Assembly (NCBI GenBank): GCA_030686995.1
Contig: CM060697.1
Location: forward strand, 105,647,272 to 105,711,271
Length of the DNA: 64,000 nucleotides
Source: Artemisia argyi
Taxonomy: Eukaryota > Streptophyta > Magnoliopsida > Asterales > Asteraceae
Reading direction: 5' to 3'
The notes under the pieces were generated by a model, which saw nothing but the letters and a program-made list of their open reading frames with translations, did no database searches and had not been told where the DNA came from. Shown here one piece after another: positions 20,672-32,986 of the stretch (position 1 is the stretch's first letter; every line of letters starts with the position of its first letter). A program made the position numbers and the translations under genes.

Positions 20672-22515
20672 CCCATGGCCTTGAGTCTAGCTACAAGACT
20701 CGTAAATAAATAAAAGCGCTTCTTGGGAGGCAACCCATGTTTTGTGTGATTTTATTTGTTTGATTGTTATTTGCTTCCGTATGCATGCTTTGTTTTTATT
20801 GTTGGTAGACCATGTTTCTAAACTAAAAAGTGGAAATACTTTACTTTGTTCTTTTAGCTTAATCTTAACTCCACCTAAAAGTATTTTTGCAAAAGATAAG
20901 TGTAAGGGGAAACCCCAAATATGTTTTTAAGAAACAAACCGATCATGATTCTCCACAATATTAAATGAACATGTATATTCGTATTTGTTAGAGTCAAATG
21001 TTTGTATTGAGTCATGATGAAGTTTTGCAGGATTTTTCAGGAAGTAGGACCAAGTTTTTCCAGAAATTTTCCGGAAACTTAACATAAGAATTTATGCAGG
21101 TCAATTCTGACGGCGTCAGGAGTTTACTCTTGACGGCGTCAGGTGTAAAAATCTGGAAATTTTACCGGTTTTGTTTTTCTAACGAAGTCTTATGGTTTTT
21201 GTGAATTATTAAGTTTTATAATCTCCAGGAGATCTGCAAACTTCATTCCACAAGCATTATATCTTATTTTGTTTTCTAGGATTTAGTAACTTATATAGGA
21301 TGCCGCCGATTTTACGCGAGGTTGTCTTGCCTATTTTCTCAGGTTTTACAGGTTATGTATGACAAGAAGATGATTTATATTCTGGAAGGGAAGCTTTGAT
21401 TGTTCATTTTCTTGGAGGAAGATTTAACCTGGCCACCTTATTATCCATACCGAGCGAATCAGGGGAGTATTTGATTTCATTCTTTTTATTTTTTTCACTT
21501 TTACATTCTTTACTTGAACATTGGGGACAATGTCCATCTTAAGTGTAAGGGGAGGGTAAAAAGATGATACCTTACATATGCACTTTCGCTTGAGTTTGTT
21601 TTGTTTAATGGTAGATGTGTAATAAAACTATGAGAAATACTTGTTAGTGCAATTTTAGCGCCAAATTTAAAATTTTTTACAACATTTAGGAGTGAAACTT
21701 TAGCTATAGCAAGCGTCTCATGGATAGGAGATTGTATGACTAGCACATAACCGTATATTCAGAAAAATTTTCCACCCAAATATGTGAGGTTCGCCTTTAG
21801 ATTTGATAGAAAAAGCATTTACTATTAGTGCTTATGGGTGTACCGGTAGCATTTAGATTCTAGAACTTGCGTTAGTGATGCATCCCGAGACCGCTAGTGA
21901 GACTACATTCGTGTAGTAGGATTTACTACATGATAAGAGGCATTAGGATTACCCTTGTGTTAAACCCGTATCATAATTACTTGACCATTTAAGTCATATT
22001 ACTTGATTAGTTAAGTCAACTAATTTTTCCCACACCCTTAGCGTTGTACTCATTTTTAGTACACGAAACCCCTAGTACACCCCTCCGAGCCTATCTTTTC
22101 GTTTATAACTTTAAGCATTTTACTTAAAGGAAGAATTTGTTACACCCCACTTAAATGTACAACCAAATCGCCTTAGCCTTCCGTGTATGCGCTCAATTTT
22201 AGTGCATTATTGTTATTTGTTAAACCCTAAGTTAATTATCTAATTGATTACATGGTTGCTAAGTCGAGTCATATCCTTGTACATATTGTTTTGGGACGAT
22301 TGGGACTCATGGGTAAGTACTTATTTTATGGAGTAATGGGAAGAACATCAATTATTACCCCATATGTACGTTAATCTTAAAAGTTCTCCAAGTGTTTTGA
22401 TTTTCTTAATTCGAGTCATTAGATTAGTTTATTGTAAAGTATGTAAAAATTCAAGTGTAAGGGGAATGTTCATCCCCTATGATGTATTATTTTGGATGAT
22501 AGGGTAAGAGTGTAT

Positions 22516-22554
<39 letters not shown>

Positions 22555-23158
22555 GAAAAAATCAAGAAAAAACAAAAGAAAAAAATAGAAAAAAAAAGAG
22601 AAAAAACATACGGACTACCATCCCTTTTTATTCTATGTTCATTTTATGTTTTTGTTATTTTTCATTTATTAGCTTAAGTCGAGTCTAGTCTTGGCTTAGC
22701 AACGCCATATTGTACATGTAATTAATCAAGATTGTTAACTCGCCACCAGTAAAACTTCCTTTATCCAACAAAACCGTGTATTTCATATCTCTACACCTAA
22801 CGTTACAACCCTTTAAAAGACCTCTTTGATAGTTTATCCTAGGTGCTTACGCTATGTGGTGGAGGTTTGATCCTTTCCCAAGCCTATGGTAATCTATTTT
22901 GCTATGACAGGTAGTGAGAGATATCTTCCGTTTCCATATTGTAATTTACACTTTATTACACCCCGAGAGATGTGAGTATCTAAACACTATTTGTGAGGTG
23001 CTTGTGTATGACCTCCGTGCTTGTCTATTGGTTTTTAGTGGAACAATTATTTGTTGTAATTACTTTTATATTAGTGTTAAATGACCCCTAACTTGTCTTT
23101 GGAGTAGAATAAAAGCACATTTGCTTGAGGACAAGCAAATCTCAAGTGTAAGGGTATA
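20672..23158 (+). mobile_element. Non-coding 3' internal region of A unit 1
   Basis: There is no further gene in about 2.5 kb. A possible hairpin TGGGAGGCAACCCA lies about 60 bp after the stop (20725-20738). Two TGACGGCGTCA palindromes occur at about 21108-21145. The cassette AAGTGTAAGGGG is repeated at 20898-20909, 21541-21552 and 22453-22464. Its relative AAGTGTAAGGG at 23144-23154, 4 bp before the next LTR, is the presumed polypurine tract. Two of these follow a GGGGACAATG or GAGGACAAG word, as in Athila elements. An A-rich tract lies at 22518-22600. Confidence 0.75.
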
Positions 23159-24579
23159 TGATGAGGCGAAAAATGATCCGTTTTTAGGGGGTCATTTAAG
23201 CCCGAATCCGAATTTATTTGATCAAATATTGCCCTAAATCGTTCCTTTTGTGATTTTAGGTACTTTGGGAGTGAAATCTGGAAAAGGAAGCAATTCAGAC
23301 GTTTTTGGAGCATAAAAGTGAAGAAAACGCCAAAGTCTTAATTTTCCATGCTGGGAACAGTAGGTGACGGCGTCAAGAGCAAATCCTTAACGGCGTCAAG
23401 AGCAAATTTCATGAATTTCCATGACGACCCAGTAGAGTTTTGACGGCGTCACGTGGGAAGGGCGTCAAAAGTAAAAGAGTCATGACGGCCTGGAAGTGTC
23501 TAAGTCTTGACGGCGTCAGAAGTAGATCTAGGCAGTCCGAGGAGAGTTTTGGCGGCGAGGTGACGGCGTCACAAGATTACTCTTGACGCCGTCAAACCTA
23601 TTTTTTTATATATAGTTTTCTAATTTTTCACATTTAAGGAGAGAAGTTTTGGGAGAAACCCTAAGTACGATTTTGGTGTAACTTTACAGGTTTTTCAAGG
23701 GTTCCAACCCCTTGATACCTTGCATGATTAATCAAGATAAGTGTTCTTCTAATTCAATCAATATGTCTATGTGTTGGTTGTCTGTATATCATGTTCTTGT
23801 CTTAATTCTATCATGCTAGGCTAGATCTCCTTTGTGTTTGCTTAGATTTAATGAAACCTAGATATTGATTATGTGTTGATTACTTGTTTATTCTTGTTGT
23901 GGATGAATGATTTATATGTTAGGCTTAAGAAAACTGGCAGATCTCCAATTGGTAACATGCTTGAACGTCTTAAGAAACATGAACCAACGCGCACTAGGTC
24001 TTTATTGGTTGTATTTAATGCATGAGCCACTGTTTACAATCCCTATAGTTGTGCTGGGCATGGTGTAGGAGGAGATAAGAGCTCATAGAATTAGGGAGTT
24101 ATGTGTGCCACCCCATGAATGGTATTAAGGAATACGATCCGTCATCCATGCAATTATAACAAGTAATTAACGTGTAAAAGATATCTAGGGAGTAGTGAAA
24201 TCTAAGTAAACACATTTTCTCCAATTACTGCTCACAACCTTAGTATAAATTAGTTTATTTTCATTTTCTAGTATTTTATTTTGATTGCATCATAGTATTT
24301 GGTTAGTTGAATAGCAACTAATTCCGCCCACTCTTCCAAAACCCGAGATTTTAACTTGCTTTCTAAAAAATATAAAAACACAAAAAGAATCATCCCTCAC
24401 CTTTAGATCTAGTAATTTAGGCTTTCTAATCCTAGCGACACTATTCCTAAGCTGAACGATCAATCCCCCGGTACTTGTCACTATACTATACTACAACGAT
24501 CAGGTACACTGCCTGGTGGGGGTTGTAAGCTTTTCGAGATCCCTCGAGAGGTAAAGCCTGTTGCGATTCCCACGCATCA
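23159..24579 (+). mobile_element. Family A LTR, shared by units 1 and 2 (1421 bp)
   Basis: Starts TGATGAGGCGAAAAATG after the polypurine tract of unit 1 and ends CCCACGCATCA, then is followed by a second primer-binding site. It therefore serves as 3' LTR of unit 1 and 5' LTR of unit 2. Compared with 18220-19613 it has a 27-bp local duplication around CGGCGTCAAGAGCAAATCC at about 23367-23405. The palindrome array (23363-23595), TATA box (about 23608) and tRNA-like stretch (24472-24499) are retained. Confidence 0.9.
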
Positions 24580-24585
24580 AGTTTT

Positions 24586-24595
24586 TGGCGCCGCA
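24586..24595 (+). other. Left half of the PBS of A unit 2, split by element B
   Basis: TGGCGCCGCA here continues as GCCCGGGGA at 30860. The intervening 6.26 kb is element B, which duplicated the five bases CCGCA (24591-24595 and 30855-30859). Insertion destroyed the primer-binding site of unit 2. Confidence 0.85.
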
Positions 24596-27373
24596 TGTCA
24601 CAACTCGTAAATTTTGGTCTTTTCCCGAACTTTCACATTTACTATTCATCGGTTACTATTCATTGATCACTATTCATCATATTACTATTCATCTTTTTCG
24701 GAGTCAGTTTGTGATTCTGAGAAGCGTTTTAAATTTTTACTATTCATAAAACACTATTCACCTCCGGAGAAAATTTGTCATTTATGCGTGAGTTGCGTCA
24801 TTTCTGTATATGTACGGTTAATTACCTAATAAACGTTATCTTATGAGCTATTATTTTGAATAATTGATCCGACAATCCCAACTATGGTCCTAACATATTT
24901 TTATACTCATAATAATAATATAAAAATTATATTATTAATTTACCCGGTGTTTTGAAATCAATTACTATATTTTACGGTCGGAGCTTATAACTCCGTCGGT
25001 TTGCGATATTTCAACCCAATAATTATTTTAACACCCGATTCTCATCAGGAATAATATTTTACAACTTTTACAACTTCGTCGTATTTTATTTCACCTCGTT
25101 AACATTTATTTTTAGTTAACTCGGTACCCGATAACACCCAAAGTATACACTAAATCAACTAACACATACAATATCTAATATAATATCTTCAATTGCCTAA
25201 TTTTCTTCCATAAACCCACGCCCCCACCATGATCTTTCATCAAATTTCCTTACCTAGCCATACTTCATTTAATGTTTATGTTTTGTTGTCCATTCATTTA
25301 ATTTATATAACACATAACTAGTTCATTTCACTAGCCAAAAATAAATCAAACTCATCTCTTTTTCTCTCCTTGAAACCCACGACCAAGAGCAAGAAGAACA
25401 AGGAGGATCCATCATTTTTTCAAGATCAAGTGTTAATCTAGTTCCTTTAGTTGTCCTTGTTTGGGTTTTGTAATAAAAACTCAAGGTTTCTTTGGTTTTA
25501 CTCATCCAAGCTCTATAATCTTTCTTTGTAAGTTGTCAAACTCTTGTTCATAATTTCTTCATGTTATTTTTATGATCATATGATTTCCATTCAAGATCTA
25601 CATGCATATGTTAGTATATACCACTCATTTATATATATATCTAACTTTTAAACTCTAGAAATAGATTATTGTTAGATCCTTGTTAGATCCACTTGATTTA
25701 TGATGTTTAGGAACCCATGACACCCTAAGAAGGTGTATGGTAAGATTAGACTAGATTTGTGGTGATTGAAAGTGATTTGGTTAAAGTTGAAACAAGTTTG
25801 AAACTAGGAAAATGATTTTTGAAACTATATTTATACCTACTGTCCTTATTTTGAAATCGTGGGAAAATCAGTAGGTGGTGGGTAATTTTTGACCAAAGAT
25901 TTAGAAAATACTTTTAAAAACGAAACTTTTGGCGAAAGAACGGATTAAAACGAGTTAATAACGAAGGAGATATGATTTTCCGAATTTAGCGACGAAAACT
26001 AGTTTTCTGAAAAACTGCTTGCTGATGAACAGTTGTCACGGGCTGTTTTGGGCATAAAACTTGATCTAGCCGTCCCGACTTATCAAAAATATGTTAGTAT
26101 GTTGTCCCACGATTCCGGGAATGTAAAGAACATAGAAAACGAGCTTAAAACGACCAAGATATACACTTTTGAAACTAGGCGAACTATATATATATTTGAC
26201 AACTTCTAATAGCACATATTCTCTTAAGTTATGGAAACACTATAAATCAACGCCAACACCTATTTTCAAACTTCGAGTGGTATAGGCTTCATGTGCATGT
26301 ACATTCATCGCATCCCCTCATAATTTAAGTAGATCGTATCATTCGTTCATTATAGGTCGCGGTTAGAGATCGAACCTCATTTCTGTGTAACCACTTTTGT
26401 CTTCGTAACTATCGTACCAGGTGAGTCATAGCCCCTACTCTTTTAAATTGTTTTGTTAACTTTTTGGGGGAGAATACATGCTCGTTTTTACATGAATTAC
26501 TACTTGACCTTTTGAACTTGACTTGACTTTTGAACTTGACTTGACTTTTGAACTTGACTTGACTTTTGAACTTGACTTAAACTTTTGAACTTAATGTACT
26601 GTACGTGCTATGACCTAAAGTCTCACCTTATTGGTGGAGCGTTCTTAACCCTAAAGTCTCGCCTTATTGGTGGAGCGTGCTAAGTCTCCCATGTTCGGAG
26701 CGTTCTTAATCTTATATAATAGTTGTATGATGTACTGTTCGTACATTCGCATTGTTCGACGCCTATTAGTAGTATGGATAGCGCTATTAGAGGTCGGCCA
26801 ACCTCTCGTCCACCATGTTACGGGACGCATATTATTTAATTAGGGGCTTTGCATGGCATACATTATTATATATGCGGTACTTATATTTGTGAACTATATT
26901 GACCACATGTGCTTGACTACCAGACATTTAACTTTTGGCAGTGGGTTGTAAACACACAGGTTACAAGGCTCTTATGGCGGGACTTGTAACTGAGTGGATT
27001 TACGATGCCTTTGCTGTATGATCACTTTTCTATAAACTTTATTTGTTAAACAAACTCTATGAACTCACCAACCTCGTGTTGACACTTTAGCATGTATTTT
27101 CAGGTTTTAACCTATGGCACACTACTGGAGGTTTTGGCAGGGCATGGCATGGTCATAGAAGACTCTGATTAGTTATATGGGGACCGTTTTAAACTATTTT
27201 AAGGGCCTACTTCCGCACTACTTTTAATGATGTAAATTAAACATTTTTGATTAAACGATTTTATTCTAAATGATTAAAGTGAAAACCATTTTTGAACTTG
27301 TGTTGTAATACCGATTGAGTTACACCTCAGCTACACGTATGCTTCCGCTGGACCCGATTTTGGGGGTGTGACA
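24596..27373 (+). mobile_element. Element B 5' LTR (2778 bp)
   Basis: Begins TGTCACAACTCG and ends GGGGGTGTGACA, with matching inverted ends TGTCAC/GTGACA. Near-identical to 28095-30854: I see about eight base substitutions and one 18-bp unit difference. The first 150 bp hold six ACTATTCA words. An 18-bp tandem repeat (ACTTGACTTTTGAACTTG type) lies at about 26500-26590, with one more unit here than in the other LTR. A CCTAAAGTCTC..CCTTATTGGTGGAGCG block is repeated at about 26613-26680. Open frames inside are incidental. Confidence 0.92.
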
Positions 27374-28094
27374 GATTGGTATCAGAGCTTTGGCTATAGC
27401 GAACTAAGTGTTTTTAAAACCTAGACTATAGCTACTTTTACGAAAAATTTAACCCTATGACCGTCACGTGCCTGCCTGCCAAGCTGAAGCCTCATTGTGG
27501 TTTGTTGCTGACTTAGGTGATGAGATTTGTGTCTCATTATCTGGTACATTATGTTCATCTATTCTAGTTGATTACTATCATTGTCTTTCATATAAGCATG
27601 TTCACGTATCATATATGTCACCCTGTTATGTTTTTCCTTGCATAGTTTCATCATTTGACCTCGAGTTTGGTCACCTGCCTTAGTCTTTCTGAACGTCTTG
27701 GTATTTGTGAAGGACATAGTATTAGTATAACTGAGCCGAGTATTTCAAAATTCATGGAACCTCGGTGGAATATAGACTAGTCACCTATATTCAACCCGGG
27801 ATAGTGGAACATAGGCTGACTACCTATATCCGACTCAGAAATGAATTTTGCAACACTGAGAATGGTTATAATAAAATTCTGTCTGGATTGAATCCTCTAC
27901 TCAATTTCCGAATGTTTCATTCATGTGTGTGTGTACCCTCGTTGTCAGAACGCTTATACTTTTCATCACCTCGTCAACCGCCGCCTGAAAGCACGTCAAC
28001 TGGTCATTTCGTCTCATGAATCTTCACCTTTATAACACTTCTGAGACCAACGTTAACTGAACTTCGGGACGAAGTTCCCTTTAGGGGTAGAGAC
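27374..28094 (+). mobile_element. Element B internal region (721 bp), no gag-pol
   Basis: TGGTATCAGAGC at 27377-27388 is a perfect initiator-Met primer-binding site, 3 nt after the LTR. At the other end, GGGACGAAGTTCCCTTTAGGGGTAGA is the phrase that precedes the 3' LTR in many plant chromoviruses (Tekay/Del type). Between them only two short frames (27468-27683, 27765-28019) occur, neither recognisable, plus a partial repeat at about 27765-27835. B is therefore a large-LTR, non-autonomous derivative that must borrow proteins. Confidence 0.85.
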
Positions 28095-30854
28095 TGTCAC
28101 AACTCGTAAATTTTGGTCTTTTCCCGAACTTTCACATTTACTATTCATCGGTTACTATTCATTGATCACTATTCATCATATTACTATTCATCTTTTTCGG
28201 AGTCAGTTTGTGATTCTGAGAAGCGTTTTAAATTTTTACTATTCATAAAACACTATTCACCTCCGGAGAAAATTTGTCATTTATGCGTGAGTTGCGTCAT
28301 TTCTGTATACGTACGGTTAATTACCTAATAAACGTTATCTTATGAGCTATTATTTTGAATAATTGATCCGACAATCCCAACTATGGTCCTAACATATTTT
28401 TATACTCATAATAATAATATAAAAATTATATTATTAATTTACCCGGTGTTTTGAAATCAATTACTATATTTTACGGTCGGAGCTTATAACTCCGTCGGTT
28501 TGCGATATTTCAACCCAATAATTATTTTAACACCCGATTCTCATCAGGAATAATATTTTACAACTTTTACAACTTCGTCGTATTTTATTTCACCTCGTTA
28601 ACATTTATTTTTAGTTAACTCGGTACCCGATAACACCCAAAGTATACACTAAATCAACTAACACATACAATATCTAATATAATATCTTCAATTGCCTAAT
28701 TTTCTTCCATAAACCCACGCCCCCACCATGATCTTTCATCAAATTTCCTTACCTAGCCATACTTCATTTAATGTTTATGTTTTGTTGTCCATTCATTTAA
28801 TTTATATAACACATAACTAGTTCATTTCACTAGCAAAAAATAAATCAAACTCATCTCTTTTTCTCTCCTTGAAACCCATGACCAAGAGCAAGAAGAACAA
28901 GGAGGATCCATCATTTTTTCAAGATCAAGTGTTAATCTAGTTCCTTTAGTTGTCCTTGTTTGGGTTTTGTAATAAAAACTCAAGGTTTCTTTGGTTTTAC
29001 TCATCCAAGCTCTATAATCTTTCTTTGTAAGTTGTCAAACTCTTGTTCATAATTTCTTCATGTTATTTTTATGATCATATGATTTCCATTCAAGATCTAC
29101 ATGCATATGTTAGTATATACCACTCATTTATATATATATCTAACTTTTGAACTCTAGAAATAGATTATTGTTAGATCCTTGTTAGATCCACTTGATTTAT
29201 GATGTTTAGGAACCCATGACACCCTAAGAAGGTGTATGGTAAGATTAGACTAGATTTGTGGTGATTGAAAGTGATTTGGTTAAAGTTGAAACAAGTTTGA
29301 AACTAGGAAAATGATTTTTGAAACTATATTTATACCTACTGTCCTTATTTTGAAATCGTGGGAAAATCAGTAGGTGGTGGGTAATTTTTGACCAAAGATT
29401 TAGAAAATACTTTTAAAAACGAAACTTTTGGCGAAAGAACGGATTAAAACGAGTTAATAACGAAGGAGATATGATTTTCCGAATTTAGCGACGAAAACTA
29501 GTTTTCTGAAAAACTGCTTGCTGATGAACAGTTGTCACGGGCTGTTTTGGGCATAAAACTTGATCTAGCCGTCCCGACTTATCAAAAATATGTTAGTATG
29601 TTGTCCCACGATTCCGGGAATGTAAAGAACATAGAAAACGAGCTTAAAACGACCAAGATATACACTTTTGAAACTAGGCGAACTATATATATATTTGACA
29701 ACTTCTAATAGCACATATTCTCTTAAGTTATGGAAACACTATAAATCAACGCCAACACCTATTTTCAAACTTCGAGTGGTATAGGCTTCATGTGCATGTA
29801 CATTCATCGCATCCCCTCATAATTTAAGTAGATCGTATCATTCGTTCATTATAGGTCGCGGTTAGAGATCGAACCTCATTTCTGTGTAACCACTTTTGTC
29901 TTCGTAACTATCGTACCAGGTGAGTCATAGCCCCTACTCTTTTAAATTGTTTTGTTAACTTTTTGGGGGAGAATACATGCTCGTTTTTACATGAATTACT
30001 ACTTGACCTTTTGAACTTGACTTGACTTTTGAACTTGACTTGACTTTTGAACTTGACTTAAACTTTTGAACTTAATGTACTGTACGTGCTATGACCTAAA
30101 GTCTCACCTTATTGGTGGAGCGTTCTTAACCCTAAAGTCTCGCCTTATTGGTGGAGCGTGCTAAGTCTCCCATGTTCGGAGCGTTCTTAATCTTATATAA
30201 TAGTTGTATGATGTACTGTTCGTACATTCGCATTGTTCGACGCCTATTAGTAGTATGGATAGCGCTATTAGAGGTCGGCCAACCTCTCGTCCACCATGTT
30301 ACGGGACGCATATTATTTAATTAGGGGCTTTGCATGGCATACATTATTATATATGCGGTACTTATATTTGTGAACTATATTGACCACATGTGCTTGACTA
30401 CCAGACATTTAACTTTTGGCAGTAGGTTGTAAACACACAGGTTACAAGGCTCTTATGGCGGGACTTGTAACTGAGTGGATTTACGATGCCTTTGCTGTGT
30501 GATCACTTTTCTATAAACTTTATTTGTTAAACAAACTCTATGAACTCACCAACCTCGTGTTGACACTTTAGCATGTATTTTCAGGTTTTAACCTATGGCA
30601 CACTACTGGAGGTTTTGGCAGGGCATGGCATGGTTATAGAAGACTCTGATTAGTTATATGGGGACCGTTTTAAACTATTTTAAGGGCCTACTTCCGCACT
30701 ACTTTTAATGATGTAAATTAAACATTTTTGATTAAACGATTTTATTCTAAATGATTAAAGTGAAAACCATTTTTGAACTTGTGTTGTAATACCGATTGAG
30801 TTACACCCCAGCTACACGTATGCTTCCGCTGGACCCGATTTTGGGGGTGTGACA
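28095..30854 (+). mobile_element. Element B 3' LTR (2760 bp)
   Basis: Same limits and content as the 5' LTR. It is followed directly by the duplicated CCGCA (30855-30859) and then the rest of the A primer-binding site. The very low LTR divergence (roughly 0.3% by eye) marks B as the most recent datable insertion in the window. Confidence 0.92.
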
Positions 30855-31027
30855 CCGCAGCCCGGGGAATAGTTATTTTCTATGTTAGAATTTCTTTTTA
30901 TTAGGTCTACTTGCTAGATTCCTTTCTAGTAAGATTTTATTTTTATTTTTAGGTCTTCTTTAGTGTATCTCATTTCTTTGTGTCTTTGTTCGTAAACCGT
31001 TTCGATGGATAACAATAACTTGATCGT

Positions 31028-31900
31028 TTGATTCCTGTTATTCGTGTTTTTCGTCGTAGGATTTTTCAAATGTCCGCCCCACTTCCTTTAGCAGAAAATG
31101 AGAACCTACCTAACCTCTCACCCAACCACCACTTTGACAATAATTCTGAGTTAGAAGAGTCTGATCATGATGATGACCATAGGGTTAGTCCTTTTTACTA
31201 TTCAGACTCCGATGAGGATCTTGATGATGGTGATGTGATTAATGAGAATAGGATGGAAGAAGAAATAAACCCTCTTAGGTATGTTGACCCTAGAACTAGG
31301 ATTGAGTGTGATAGCTCATTCAACATGCAATTTCCTTGTAAAATCGGATTTAAGAGCTTTAACGCCTATCTTAACTCATCTCTCCTAATGAACATAATCT
31401 CGCGCAATGAATATAATAAAATCATGGTAGATGAGTTAGAATACAAAGGAGAAAACATTATTGCTGAGGCAGTACCATTGCATGTGTTTGTAGGAAGTTT
31501 GGTTTATCTTGTTGAGTTCATGGTTATGGAGAATCTAGGAGAATTTATTGATGATAAATTGACCCAAGTTGTGTTTGGAAGACCTTTCAAACGGTTGACC
31601 AACCTTGATGAAAAACTCATAGAAGGGTTAATTACATTCTCGGATGGGGATGAAGATTTTGTTTATCAAATGCCCCGCACACACCCTAGGTTCAAGGATT
31701 TTTCCATGGAAAAGTGTAGTAGGTACCCGCCCATGGAAATGTTAAGTGAGAATAATAAGAGAAAAGGACTTAAGTATACCCATGAAAAGAATAAAAGATA
31801 CTACCGCGGATGCTTAGAGTTAGGAGATGAATATAAGAAAGATGAGGCGACTATTAGATGGCTCGCACTTGGTTATGTGAGCATAAGCGATACACGGTAA
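31028..31900 (+). CDS. Family A ORF, unit 2 copy, original start broken
   Basis: Almost identical to the protein at 19775-20671, including the acidic segment, N-S-S in place of the catalytic motif, and GRPF. A one-base deletion just after the original ATG (31005-31007; AACTTGATC instead of AACATTGATC) shifts the first frame into an early TGA. The remaining frame is open from a TTG at 31028, and its first in-frame ATG is at 31070-31072 (276 aa, starting MSAPLPLAENE). Internal initiation would lose only about 22 residues ahead of the acidic region. A few amino-acid changes separate the copies (for example P24S, K236E-type). The frame beyond the deletion has no stop, which suggests recent origin. 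Role unknown. Confidence 0.7.
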   Translation: MIPVIRVFRRRIFQMSAPLPLAENENLPNLSPNHHFDNNSELEESDHDDDHRVSPFYYSDSDEDLDDGDVINENRMEEEINPLRYVDPRTRIECDSSFNMQFPCKIGFKSFNAYLNSSLLMNIISRNEYNKIMVDELEYKGENIIAEAVPLHVFVGSLVYLVEFMVMENLGEFIDDKLTQVVFGRPFKRLTNLDEKLIEGLITFSDGDEDFVYQMPRTHPRFKDFSMEKCSRYPPMEMLSENNKRKGLKYTHEKNKRYYRGCLELGDEYKKDEATIRWLALGYVSISDTR

Positions 31901-32986
31901 CCCATGGCCTTGAGTCTAGCTACAAGACTCGTAAATAAATAAAAGCGCTTCTTGGGAGGCAACCCATGTTTTGTGTGATTTTATTTGTTTGATTGTTATT
32001 TGCTTCCGTATGCATGCTTTGTTTTTATTGTTGGTAGATCATGTTTCTAAACTAAAAAGTGGAAATACTTTACTTTTTTGTTTTAGCCTAGTCTTAACTC
32101 CACCTAAAAGTATTTTTGCAAAAGATAAGTGTAAGGGGAAACCCCAAATATGTTTTTAAGAAACAAACCGATCATGATTCTCCACAATATTAAATGAACA
32201 TGTATATTCGTATTTGTTAGAGTCAAATGCTTGTATTGAGTCATGATGAAGTTTTGCAGGATTTTTCAGGAAGTAGGACCAAGTTTTTCCAGAAATTTTC
32301 CGGAAACTTAACATAAGAATTTCTGCAGGTCAATTCTGACGGCGTCAGGAGTTTACTCTTGACGGCGTCAGGTGTAAAAATCTGGAAATTTTACCGGTTT
32401 TGTTTTTCTAACGAAGTCTTATGGTTTTTGTGAATTATTAAGTTTTATAATCTCCAGGAGATCTGCAAACTTCATTCCACAAGCATTATATCTTATTTTG
32501 TTTTCTAGGATTTAGTAACTTATATAGGATGCCGTCGATTTTACGCGAGGTTGTCTTGCCTATTTTCTCAGGTTTTACAGGTTATGTATGACAAGAAGAT
32601 GATTTATATTCTGGAAGGGAAGCTTTGATTGTTCATTTTCTTGGAGGAAGATTTAACCTGGCCACCTTATTATCCATACCGAGCGAATCAGGGGAGTATT
32701 TGATTTCATTCTTTTTATTTTTTTCACTTTTACATTCTTTACTTGAACATTGGGGACAATGTCCATCTTAAGTGTAAGGGGAGGGTAAAAAGATGATACC
32801 TTACATATGCACTTTCGCTTGAGTTTGTTTTGTTTAATGGTAGATGTGTAATAAAACTATGAGAAATACTTGTTAGTGCAATTTTAGCTCCAAATTTAAA
32901 ATTTTTTACAACATTTAGGAGTGAAACTTTAGCTATAGCAAGCGTCTCATGGATAGGAGATTGTATGATTAGCACATAACCGTATA
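31901..32986 (+). mobile_element. Non-coding internal region of A unit 2, truncated
   Basis: Nearly the same sequence as 20672-21757, with the possible hairpin (about 31954-31967), two TGACGGCGTCA palindromes (32338-32375) and one AAGTGTAAGGGG cassette (about 32770). Homology with unit 1 ends at about 32986, inside the internal region, so the 3' LTR of unit 2 is missing. Confidence 0.85.

Noticed and set aside
22492..22677. Lys-rich 61-aa frame in A unit 1
   Set aside because: Translation of a long A-rich tract.
27468..28019. Two short frames in the B internal region as possible genes
   Set aside because: No recognisable domain, one overlaps a local repeat, and both are short; kept only as part of the element description.
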